A DNA stretch of 64,000 nucleotides, taken from NCBI GenBank assembly GCA_903813345.2, contig CAIIXF020000001.1, positions 2,232,001-2,296,000 on the forward strand, given 5' to 3'. This document shows, one piece after another, positions 12,801-22,765 of the stretch. The first letter of the stretch is position 1, and every line of letters begins with the position of its first letter. The translations under genes were made by a program, and so were the position numbers. The notes beneath the pieces were generated by a model. It ran no database searches. It was given only the letters and a program-made list of their open reading frames with translations, and had not been told where the DNA came from. The DNA is from Owenia fusiformis (taxonomy: Eukaryota; Annelida; Polychaeta; Sabellida; Oweniidae).

Positions 12801-15800
12801 CTTTGCTCCATAAGGAATTTTCAAGATGGCTTCTTAATTCAAAACTGCCACCAAAACATGTTATTTTGGATAAATCAAATACTATATGTGAATACTTAAG
12901 AAGAATTTTTGGAGATGATTGTTGAATTCAAAATGATTCCCATATTTCAGAAAAAGGCAATTTTTGATAACTCAAACACCAGATTTGGTACAGATTCTAT
13001 AGCCTGATATTCTATAGTCTTATGGGCATAAAAACCCTTACGTTTAGATTATTTCAAGAGTGTAGTCTCATCCACCTTTAATATGAATGCAATTTTTTTT
13101 TGTTGAAAGCGGTGTAGAAGTGAGTGACTGTGGCCAGTATCTGGTGTGCGGTGTAAGGGAGGGTTGCGATCCAGTCAACAGGCTCTTCTTCTGTGACCTA
13201 CATTCCCTAAAAGATGGCATCTCAGGGCTCTTACCATGGGTCAAGGTCGTAGATAATTTTGATGCTGAATATGAAGTAAGTAAAAAAGAATATATTTGGC
13301 ATCATACAATAATTAAAGACACTGGCAATAATAATAACATGCATTTTGTGTTAACAAAAAATTTTAAGACTTTTTAGACGACCCTAGTATATTTTTTATA
13401 ATTGTAAAGGAAAAATTATCAGAAAATTCTTTTCAATTGCTTTTAGTATGTACTTGAGATGATACTGACAACAGTAAAAACTAACAGTAACTTTAGAAAA
13501 GTTGGAACAACACAAATAATATACAATAAATGTAAATCTTAAATTTCAGTATATTACCAATGAGGGAACAGTGTTTACATTTAAGACCAATCTCAACTCA
13601 CCAAACTACAAGCTCATTAACATTGACTTCAGCAATTACAACATGGTAAGATTAAGTTTTCATGATGATGACAGAATTCGTCAATAAAATATGTTAAAGT
13701 TATAGAGTGCAAATGAAATTTACAAAGTGACTTTGAAACAAATCATTTCCGAAAGAATGGTGGCAAAATCTGAAACACCTTTCAAGCATTATTTGAAATT
13801 ACCTTTCAAGCATTCTTGTAAAATCCACCAACAAATACTTTTCAAGCATTCTGGGATATTCCCCCAATAAACAGCTTACATTTTAATATTTTTCAGCTTT
13901 GGTCATATTTAACCAGTCACATTTGAATAACATTGATTTCTGTGCGTTTGATTGCTGGCTATGTAATTATGTACAAAGAAGAAATATTACACTCAATTAT
14001 AAATTGTGTAAACTTTTTGCAGGAATTTTGGAAGGATCTTGTGGCAGAAGATAAAGATGACGTCCTTGAGTGGGCCGGTTGTGTTCACCAATCAAAATTG
14101 ATCCTCTGCTATCTGCATGATGTCAAGGTGGGGAGATATGACATTGATATGATGTCAGTATGAATCTGTTCTGTGTGAATTCAGATGTCTATATGAACAT
14201 AGGATTGATTGTGACCATGTCTAATAATGTGATCAGTAACTCAGAATGGCCTTTTTGTGCTCAGTAGTGGTGTCAGCTTTTTGTGGATCGATTTGGAACC
14301 AATGCTATCCAACGTCATTTGTACCATAATGCACCATTAGAGCCCTGGTTATTTTGTTTTTTCCAGAATGTCCTCTATATGCACAGCTTACAGTCAGGTG
14401 AGAGGCTCACTACATTCCCATTAGATGTTGGCAGCATCGTGGGCTTCTCAGGCAAGAAGAAAAACTCAATGGTATGCATTCTTCATTTCTTTATGCAGTA
14501 TTTCCTCACTATGATATCTGTTATGTTCTATTCTTTTTGATTCAAAAATTTCCAAAGTAACAGAAAAAGGACATTTTTAACGGGGTGAATGAAAATATCT
14601 TTAGAAATTTCAGATTGTCAACTTTATTTTGAAAATTTTTTGAAACTACATGTATAATCATAATATTTTGCCATTTTTATTTCATTTAGCACAGTCTTAG
14701 CTAACTGGTTTATTAAAATTCTATTAGGAACACTCACTGTGATAGTTCAAGAGTGCACTAATGAGACAACGCCAAGTTGCTTTTCATATCTCTATTCACT
14801 GATAAAGCAACTTGTTTCGTATACCTCTTTTGGAGAGGTTTCACATTGGCTTAGAATATAATCAAAACTATTATTTCATTTCCAGATGTTCTACCAGTTT
14901 ACCTCGTTCCTTACCCCTGGTGTAATCTATATGTGTGATCTTACTCAGGAAACATTACAACCCAAAGTAAGTACACTAATGGATGAAATTCATCAATGCT
15001 GTTTGACAAAGTATGACAATTTATTTGGAGGTGGAAGGGGTCATAGACTTGTGGCCATCTTCTATCTGATGATAGATTTCTGCTGAGAAGTTTTCTGATT
15101 TTATATGTTTATTTCAAAATGTTAAAATAAATGTATATGTATGATGTTATTTATAACTGATGTTTTGATGTGATCCCTTTAACAGCAAATTCAACATGGA
15201 GCCCTTGTTTCTAGACTGCAAATGAGAATCTTGGGCAATTAAGATTATGGAGTTCTGGGCTTAAATCTTTTAGTATAATCGTGCATTGTGAATTTAGAGC
15301 TATATATTTGTAAATCTAAGTAAAGTTAAAGATGACATTCTGCTTTTTGTATTTCATAATGTGTCCATGCTTGTTTACAGGAAAACCTGTATATCCAAAC
15401 ACCTCTCTAATCTGAACACCTCTCAATGTGAACTCATATGTGTTTGGATTAGACACTGTTTTCTGCGCTTTACATTATTTCTTGCTGAATCTCATTTTTC
15501 CACTCTATTTTGCATTTCAAAATTTCCCAACTTTTACATTTTTAGTTTGTATGTGTATTCTACAGGTGTTCAGAGAGACTCAACTGAAGGACTTTGACTC
15601 CAGTCAGTTCCAAACAGACCAGGTCTTCTACCCTAGCAAAGATGGGACAAAAATTCCTATGTTTATTGTCCATAAAAAGGTAAGTAATATGACCAACAAT
15701 ATAGTTTACATGGGCTATATAGAAATACATATTACCTTTATTTGATACTTGTCTGACTTACATAGAAAACCGAGGAGGAAAACCTTATATATGTTCATAT

Positions 15801-18800
15801 GTATAGTGTTAAGTTTGAAATTTTTACAGGGCATAGATCTCACTGGTGACCACCCAGTACTGCTGTATGGCTATGGAGGTTTCAACATATCTATCACCCC
15901 AAGTTTTAGTGTGAGTCGTATTGTTTTTATGCGCCACCTGGGTGGAATCCTGGCTGTCCCCAATATAAGGGGAGGAGGGTAAGCAGACATCAACTTGAAT
16001 AATTAAGTGAACTTTTAAATTGAAATGTGAACTCAATGTTAATTTTAGGCCAGAAAGAAAAATTAACCCCTTCTTAATTCATGAAACATTGGTTGCTCAT
16101 AAGCAGTGCTTAGTGCCTCACTATGAATTTCCTTAGTATAAATATAATGTAATACATTTAAACTTCATTTTAAAGTTGTTCTTTGGTGTACATGTTGTAA
16201 TGTGCTGCTTTGCAGAGAGTATGGACAGAAGTGGCATGATGGTGGACGTCTGGCTCGCAAACAGAATGTATTTGATGACTTTCAGACTGCTGCAGAGTAC
16301 CTGATCAAAAACAAATACACATGTCCAAAAAGGTAATATTAGTTATTTGTTGAGGTCGATATGTCGAATTGATTTAGTGTTTTTATTATTATTACATTAT
16401 GCTGGTATCATCACAAACCAAGGAGCCTGTGAGCTGTGAAGTAATGTTCAAGTGTATTATGAACCTTTGTACAATCCCCCCATAAATGGTATTGTTTAAA
16501 AGTAAACTAAGATACAAACACTGTTTATTTTAGGATAACCATCAATGGTGGGTCTAATGGAGGCCTATTGGTTGGAGCATGTGCTAAGTAAACTAAAGAT
16601 ACAAACACTGCTTATTTTAGAATAACCATCAATGGTGGGTCTAATGGAGGCCTATTGGTTGGAGCATGTGCTAAGTAAACTAAAGATACAAACACTGTTT
16701 ATTTTAGAATAACCATCAATGGTGGGTCTAATGGAGGCCTATTGGTTGGAGCATGTGCTAAGTAAACTAAAGATACAAACACTGTTTATTTTAGAATAAC
16801 CATCAATGGTGGGTCTAATGGAGGCCTATTGGTTGGAGCATGTGCTAAGTAAACTAAAGATACAAACACTGCTTATTTTAGAATAACCATCAATGGTGGG
16901 TCTAATGGAGGCCTATTGGTTGGAGCATGTGCTAAGTAAACTAAAGATACAAACACTGTTTATTTTAGGATAACCATCAATGGTGGGTCTAATGGAGGCC
17001 TATTGGTTGGAGCTTGTGCTAAGTAAACTAAAGATACAAACACTGTTTATTTTAGGATAACCATCAATGGTGGGTCTAATGGAGGTCTATTGGTTGGAGC
17101 ATGTGCTAAGTAAACTAAAGATGCAAACACTGTTTATTTTAGAATAACCATCAATGGTGGGTCTAATGGAGGCCTATTGGTTGGAGCGTGTGCTAAGTAA
17201 ACTAAAGATACAAACACTGTTTATTTTAGGATAACCATCAATGGTGGGTCTAATGGAGGCCTATTGGTTGGAGCATGTGCTAAGTAAACTAAAGATACAA
17301 ACACTGTTTATTTTAGGATAACCATCAATGGTGGGTCTAATGGAGGCCTATTGGTTGGAGCATGTGCTAAGTAAACTAAAGCTACAAACACTGTTTATTT
17401 TAGAATAACCATCAATGGTGGGTCTAATGGAGGTCTATTGGTTGGAGCATGTGCTAAGTAAACTAAAGATACAAACACTGTTTATTTTAGAATAACCATC
17501 AATGGTGGGTCTAATGGAGGCCTATTGGTTGGAGCATGTGCTAAGTAAACTAAAGATACAAACACTGTTTATTTTAGAATAACCATCAATGGTGGGTCTA
17601 ATGGAGGCCTATTGGTTGGAGCATGTGCTAAGTAAACTAAAGATACAAACACTGTTTATTTTAGGATAACCATCAATGGTGGGTCTAATGGAGGCCTATT
17701 GGTTGGAGCATGTGCTAAGTAAACTAAAGATACAAACACTGTTTATTTTAGAATAACCATCAATGGTGGGTCTAATGGAGGCCTATTGGTTGGAGCATGT
17801 GCTAAGTAAACTAAAGATACAAACACTGTTTATTTTAGAATAACCATCAATGGTGGGTCTAATGGAGGCCTATTGGTTGGAGCATGTGCTAAGTAAACTA
17901 AAGATACAAACACTGTTTATTTTAGGATAACCATCAATGGTGGGTCTAATGGAGGTCTATTGGTTGGAGCATGTGCTAAGTAAACTAAAGATGCAAACAC
18001 TGTTTATTTTAGAATAACAATCAATGGTGGGTCTAATGGAGGCCTATTGGTTGGAGCGTGTGCTAAGTAAACTAAAGATACAAACACTGTTTATTTTAGA
18101 ATAACCATCAATGGTGGGTCTAATGGAGGTCTATTGGTTGGAGCATGTGCTAAGTAAACTAAAGATGCAAACACTGTTTATTTTAGAATAACCATCAATG
18201 GTGGGTCTAATGGAGGCCTATTGGTTGGAGCATGTGCTAAGTAAACTAAAGATACAAACACTGTTTATTTTAGAATAACCATCAATGGTGGGTCTAATGG
18301 AGGTCTATTGGTTGGAGCATGTGCTAAGTAAACTAAAGATACAAACACTGTTTATTTTAGAATAACCATCAATGGTGGGTCTAATGGAGGCCTATTGGTT
18401 GGAGCATGTGCTAAGTAAACTAAAGATACAAACACTGTTTATTTTAGGATAACCATCAATGGTGGGTCTAATGGAGGCCTATTGGTTGGAGCATGTGCTA
18501 AGTAAACTAAAGATACAAACACTGTTTATTTTAGAATAACCATCAATGGTGGGTCTAATGGAGGCCTATTGGTTGGAGCATGTGCTAAGTAAACTAAAGA
18601 TACAAACACTGTTTATTTTAGAATAACCATCAATGGTGGGTCTAATGGAGGCCTATTGGTTGGAGCGTGTGCTAAGTAAACTAAAGATACAAACACTGTT
18701 TATTTTAGAATAACCATCAATGGTGGGTCTAATGGAGGCCTATTGGTTGGAGCATGTGCTAAGTAAACTAAAGATGCAAACACTGTTTATTTTAGAATAA

Positions 18801-21800
18801 CCATCAATGGTGGGTCTAATGGAGGCCTATTGGTTGGAGCATGTGCTAAGTAAACTAAAGATACAAACACTGTTTATTTTAGGATAACCATCAATGGTGG
18901 GTCTAATGGAGGCCTATTGGTTGGAGCATGTGCTAAGTAAACTAAAGATACAAACACTGTTTATTTTAGGATAACCATCAATGGTGGGTCTAATGGAGGC
19001 CTATTGGTTGGAGCATGAGCTAAGTAAACTAAAGATACAAACACTGTTTATTTTAGGATAACCATCAATGGTGGGTCTAATGGAGGCCTATTGGTTGGAG
19101 CATGTGCTAAGTAAACTAAAGATACAAACACTGTTTATTTTAGAATAACCATCAATGGTGGGTCTAATGGAGGCCTATTGGTTGGAGCATGTGCTAAGTA
19201 AACTAAAGATACAAACACTGTTTATTTTAGAATAACCATCAATGGTGGGTCTAATGGAGGCCTATTGGTTGGAGCATGTGCTAAGTAAACTAAAGATACA
19301 AACACTGTTTATTTTAGAATAACCATCAATGGTGGGTCTAATGGAGGCCTATTGGTTGGAGCATGTGCTAAGTAAACTAAAGATACAAACACTGTTTATT
19401 TTAGAATAACCATCAATGGTGGGTCTAATGGAGGCCTATTGGTTGGAGCATGTGCTAAGTAAACTAAAGATACAAACACTGTTTATTTTAGAATAACCAT
19501 CAATGGTGGGTCTAATGGAGGCCTATTGGTTGGAGCGTGTGCTAAGTAAACTAAAGATACAAACACTGTTTATTTTAGAATAACCATCAATGGTGGGTCT
19601 AATGGAGGCCTATTGGTTGGAGCATGTGCTAAGTAAACTAAAGATACAAACACTGTTTATTTTAGAATAACCATCAATGGTGGGTCTAATGGAGGCCTAT
19701 TGGTTGGAGCATGTGCTAAGTAAACTAAAGATACAAACACTGTTTATTTTAGAATAACCATCAATGGTGGGTCTAATGGAGGCCTATTGGTTGGAGCATG
19801 TGCTAAGTAAACTAAAGATACAAACACTGTTTATTTTAGAATAACCATCAATGGTGGGTCTAATGGAGGTCTATTGGTTGGAGCATGTGCTAAGTAAACT
19901 AAAGATACAAACACTGTTTATTTTAGAATAACCATCAATGGTGGGTCTAATGGAGGCCTATTGGTTGGAGCATGTGCTAAGTAAACTAAAGATACAAACA
20001 CTGCTTATTTTAGAATAACCATCAATGGTGGGTCTAATGGAGGCCTATTGGTTGGAGCATGTGCTAAGTAAACTAAAGATACAAACACTGTTTATTTTAG
20101 AATAACCATCAATGGTGGGTCTAATGGAGGTCTATTGGTTGGAGCATGTGATAAGTAAACTAAAGATACAAACACTGTTTATTTTAGGATAACCATCAAT
20201 GGTGGGTCTAATGGAGGTCTATTGGTTGGAGCATGTGATAAGTAAACTAAAGATACAAACACTGTTTATTTTAGGATAACCATCAATGGTGGGTCTAATG
20301 GAGGCCTATTGGTTGGAGCATGTGCTAAGTAAACTAAAGATACAAACACTGTTTATTTTAGGATAACCATAAATGGTGGGTCTAATGGAGGCCTATTGGT
20401 TGGAGCATGTGCTAAGTAAACTAAAGATACAAACACTGTTTATTTTAGAATAACCATCAATGGTGGGTCTAATGGAGGCCTATTGGTTGGAGCGTGTGCT
20501 AAGTAAACTAAAGATGCAAACACTGTTTATTTTAGAATAACCATCAATGGTGGGTCTAATGGAGGCCTATTGGTTGGAGCATGTGCTAAGTAAACTAAAG
20601 ATGCAAACACTGTTTATTTTAGAATAACCATCAATGGTGGGTCTAATGGAGGCCTATTGGTTGGAGCGTGTGCTAAGTAAACTAAAGATGCAAACACTGT
20701 TTATTTTAGAATAACCATCAATGGTGGGTCTAATGGAGGCCTATTGGTTGGAGCATGTGCTAAGTAAACTAAAGATACAAACACTGTTTATTTTAGAATA
20801 ACCATCAATGGTGGGTCTAATGGAGGCCTATTGGTTGGAGCATGTGCTAAGTAAACTAAAGATACAAACACTGTTTATTTTAGAATAACCATCAATGGTG
20901 GGTCTAATGGAGGCCTATTGGTTGGAGCATGTGCTAAGTAAACTAAAGATACAAACACTGTTTATTTTAGAATAACCATCAATGGTGGGTCTAATGGAGG
21001 CCTATTGGTTGGAGCGTGTGCTAAGTAAACTAAAGATGCAAACACTGTTTATTTTAGGATAACCATCAATGGTGGGTCTAATGGAGGCCTATTGGTTGGA
21101 GCGTGTGCTAACCAGAGACCAGACCTGTTTGGATGTGCCATAGCTCAAGTTGGGTAAGTTTACATTGTATTTACATTCTCAGCTATCACACACAGACTGA
21201 AGCATAACTGTCCACTCATACCAGAGGCCTTATGTGTAGTCAGCAACTTGACTCCAATTCCACTGTTTTCTTACCTTGATCATGCAGCTAAATTACTTGC
21301 AAAGAGGCCTTGAGCCAGTTAGGTCATTCTGTGCCAGTTTTGTCTAGTGGTATGTAAACCAACTTGACATAGGAGTACAATGTATGAGCACTTACATCTT
21401 CTTAATAATAATATACAGATGGAAGTAAAGTAAATCTACTTTAATAGATGAATCCTAAGTAATATAAGAGTTTTATGTACACATATAATTTCATAATTTG
21501 CAAAAATTACTCTAATGAAATGTTATTGTAGAGTAATGGATATGTTGAGATTCCACAAGTTCACAATAGGGCATGCTTGGACTACAGACTTTGGGTGCGC
21601 AAACAAAAACAAAGAGGAATTTGATTGGCTGTATAAGTAAGTTAGCTTACCTTATCTGAGCTGTTATGTATTATTTAATACTATCTATACATACAAATTG
21701 GAATAAAAGGCACAATGTACTCATATGTACATAGATAGGCCTATCTAAACTTCTAAGGAGTTTTTGTGAACATTCTTTTATCCCATCTTAATACCTTAAA

Positions 21801-22765
21801 AATGTGTGTGTAAAATGCATCCTTATGTGTAAAAATGCATCCTTATGCTGAAACATATGTTTCTATCCAGATACTCTCCACTCCACACAATATCAGTCCC
21901 AAGTGATGACACGCAGTACCCTGCCACCTTACTTCTCACTGGTGACCACGATGACAGAGTCGTACCTCTGCACTCTCTCAAGTTCATGGCAGAGCTACAG
22001 CACAAGTTCAAGGGATGTACCAAGCAAACTTCTCCATTGATGATACGTGTAGACACCAAGTCAGGACATGGTGCTGGAAAACCAACAGCTAAAAGAGTAA
22101 GTACATGTATACAGGAAAATCTGTAGAATCCATATGCCACTTGGACCAACAAAAGGTGTTCGGATAAGCAGGTGTTCACGTTTTTAGGCTTTTATTAACA
22201 TGGTTTTATAACCATAAAACATAAACATAATCTGTGGCCGACCAGTGTTTACTTTGTGGGGTGTTCAGATTAGGGAATTGTCCAGATATACAGGTTTTAC
22301 ATGTATTGTACAGTAAAATTTGAGATGAACAGGGGCAGAGATACGAAATCCTGTATTTATATAACATTGAAGTTCAGATTAATATAAAAGATTTCAAAAT
22401 ATGAGTCCCCATTTAATTCTAAGAACAAAAACTTTTATGCATTTACCTATTCTGGAATTAACATAAAGGGTATCAATTCAAATATAAAGTAGACATTGCC
22501 GTCATACTAGTTTCAGTGAAAAATAGCGAAAATGCAAGTTCTTTACTTTCCATTGTAATAGTTAACTAGAATAAAATAAAATTTACATTTCTTTGATCTA
22601 CGAGTACAATTCCCAAATTTTTCTTTATGTGTGTTTTCATTACAAAAGTCGCTTAATTAAGTAGAATAACAGTATTCATTATTTCCTTTCACCTTTTAGA
22701 TTGAGGAGATCTGTGATATCTACAGCTTTATGGTCCTTAATATGAATCTACAATGGAAGGATTAG
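3819..22765 (+). CDS. PREP: Prolyl endopeptidase (prolyl oligopeptidase, family S9A)
   Basis: Cytosolic serine peptidase that cuts short peptides after proline. Exons: 3819-3884, 5861-5988, 10931-11026, 11190-11358, 11868-11969, 12319-12467, 13110-13275, 13550-13645, 14023-14127, 14367-14471, 14886-14966, 15566-15679, 15830-15978, 16216-16332, 21058-21153, 21532-21636, 21871-22096, 22700-22765. All phases agree and total 2136 nt (711 aa; the human enzyme has 710). The N-terminus reads [20 protein letters not shown], followed by the beta-propeller and an alpha/beta hydrolase domain. Catalytic residues by alignment are Ser555 (GGSNGG), Asp642 (GDHDDRVVP) and His681 (SGHGAG), each one position after the human number. 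The protein looks intact. Oddities are a LINE in intron 2 and the 52-copy partial-exon array in intron 14, directly before the serine exon. Exon 6 ends at 12467 within ATGATG; that boundary was chosen by phase. Confidence 0.95.
3885..5860 (+). other. PREP intron 1, mostly unannotated, with a dispersed repeat near 4998-5640
   Basis: No exon is visible. From about 4998 the sequence reads like a dispersed repeat: a CGAACGAAGTTCG palindrome, then alternating TCCG and TCAG tetranucleotides (about 5040-5075), then AT-rich DNA in which a motif around TTATACTCAAAT recurs twice (near 5400 and 5535). The right part ends near 5640 with CTCCGTGGAGTTGCCATT. I cannot place exact ends or a target-site duplication, so the class is unknown. 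Confidence 0.4.
6522..10175 (+). CDS. Non-LTR retrotransposon polyprotein (endonuclease + reverse transcriptase), CR1/Jockey-type
   Basis: A single open frame of 1217 codons in PREP intron 2, in the same orientation as PREP. Residues about 35-130 are strongly hydrophobic with several membrane-like segments, followed by GDVHPNPGP (residues 131-139, nt 6912-6938), a 2A-like motif. Next is an APE-type endonuclease (about 140-370; [16 protein letters not shown] and TDHST motifs), then the reverse transcriptase with FLDIAAAFD (Asp731), VPQGSILGP and YADD (820-823). The C-terminus carries a CxCG...H...C zinc-finger-like pattern common in CR1/L2 relatives. No stop or frameshift interrupts the frame, so the copy looks young. 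The 3' tail after the stop ends in AATAAATTTAATAATAATAA (near 10350-10370). No separate ORF1 or clear target-site duplication was found, and the true 5' end is unknown. The real start codon may be downstream of 6522. Confidence 0.9.
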   Translation: MTIGLFNHLHILKQPKCRQNRIPITRDLLFFELIKPPLVMYMLLYAYLRFFDISYVIYGILLLLYLVSCITTCLFLPLLIIYHINQHLKYIVSPYSLCLTLKVLATSCVVPGICILTFAPNLKMLLLLIAGDVHPNPGPNNLSFLFSNINSLSANGGTRFDSLKLRINELSPSIIGLCEAGISKSKMDSGDFDINNYNVFYSERGRGLVIYTHKTLVTKISNDFIIDGLDILLVTVIVNHKRILFGTCYRSPSQNATETRNYFSLLETQLDQIVTSQPAFDHVILMGDLNAKHSIWYDNDDINLAGTKLLETIDNQDFVQLVSEPTRITDHSKSCIDHILTDSPDIFDNWDVTDPIEKTDHSTIVAQIKVGVTKSKPIKKTIWKYHEANLETLNDAIRNTEWTDIIDRNIDLDLATSNFIEKLSDIYKSKIPNKIITVRSNDQPWFNNNLKREISKKKVLYKKFSKAPNQVNKFNYNQQASKVSQLIEQAKEAHELKTISSIDQLNKSDKNYWRLIKSFLGNNLHKNDISSIYDDVSGHDLSNNLDIANRFMSFFASKNHTDATFDQLPHFPIRTNSLLISAQTDQFEVMKIILSLDTSKACGPDNITNKMLNLTAHTISKPLANLFNKLLSKCTYPDIWKIGNVCPIFKKNDKSNINNYRPITLLSCISKVFEKVLADRIRKHLIDNNLLFKHQSGFLPGHSTIHQLLSIEHLLQSTFEQGKASKTIFLDIAAAFDRVPHKLLLHKLSAYGFQGQIQKIIKSYLTNRKIAVQISGKLSNYSENDFINCGVPQGSILGPILFLLYINDLPDNLEGHCYIYADDTSLHHPFDPKHPQEVDAIARSNLIKIEKWSDTWKLEFKPEKSSEMIFHSSRSKVDNVSVSKLNNVEITRDHEHKHLGFTFDPSLSYDKHIGEITSKIRKMLNPLKKLKYKLGSKHLETIFKSFILPHFDYGAIMYSTASKFLLQRLDSLYYKAALYCSGCIQGSSSKKVLNLLNWPTLESRRSIQINNFMFKIVNGTSPPYVTDIFDKFRNHANRVLRYNEAFKMPIRCSNRFSTSAIPAAISNWINLPPAIKSKNTLSNFKKHQRVHFQKTPSFLSTSQLNLTRVQEIVLNKVRADLYFKAQFYAHNFQSIDSPNCTCGKPQTLKHFLFQCDLLTIQRQQFMDKLTDLEPNIFSHNLSQTDFIAILKTGIPKLNIDANSQILLLIVNFIKDNS
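15361..15470 (+). repeat. Fragment of a pogo/Tigger-like MITE in PREP intron 11
   Basis: AAAACCTGTATATCC followed by repeats of the ACACCTCTC / CAATGTGAAC type, ending near TTGGATTAGACACTG. The same vocabulary recurs at 22109-22304, 31122-31288 and 37524-37776, and the CAGTAAAACCT-like ends resemble known pogo/Tigger terminal repeats. Boundaries are approximate. Confidence 0.4.
16534..21057 (+). repeat. 52-copy, 87-bp tandem array of PREP intron-14 acceptor plus partial catalytic exon
   Basis: Units start at 16534 and repeat every 87 bp to 21057; 4524 bp divided by 87 is exactly 52, so no net indel has accumulated. Each unit has 54 nt equal to the start of PREP exon 15 (codons for [17 protein letters not shown]), then 33 nt equal to the end of intron 14 (GTAAACTAAAG ... 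TTTATTTTAG). The 53rd copy at 21058 continues into the complete exon. Each copy therefore has an AG acceptor, a CTAAA branchpoint-like sequence about 25 nt before it, and a possible donor AA|GTAAAC. All six frames of the unit contain a stop. Variants are few; most differ at AGG/AGA, GGC/GGT, GCA/GCG and one or two intronic positions. Confidence 0.97.
22109..22304 (+). mobile_element. Pogo/Tigger-like MITE just after the PREP exon 17 donor
   Basis: Left end TACAGGAAAATCTGTAGAAT and right end CCAGATATACAGGTTTTACA are imperfect inverted copies. It begins only about a dozen bases after the exon 17 donor (22097). The interior contains GGTGTTCGGATAAGCAGGTG, related to the repeats at 37.5 kb. The pogo/Tigger assignment is by terminal similarity only. 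Confidence 0.45.

Noticed and set aside
16534-21057. CRISPR-like array appearance of the 87-bp repeats
   Set aside because: Units are contiguous with no unique spacers, the setting is a eukaryotic gene, and the unit equals the adjoining exon/intron junction.
16534-21057. A long repetitive protein encoded directly across the array
   Set aside because: All six frames of the 87-bp unit contain a stop codon, so no unspliced frame exceeds about 30 codons.
21823-22179. 118-codon minus-strand frame
   Set aside because: Antisense shadow of PREP exon 17 with no recognisable domain.
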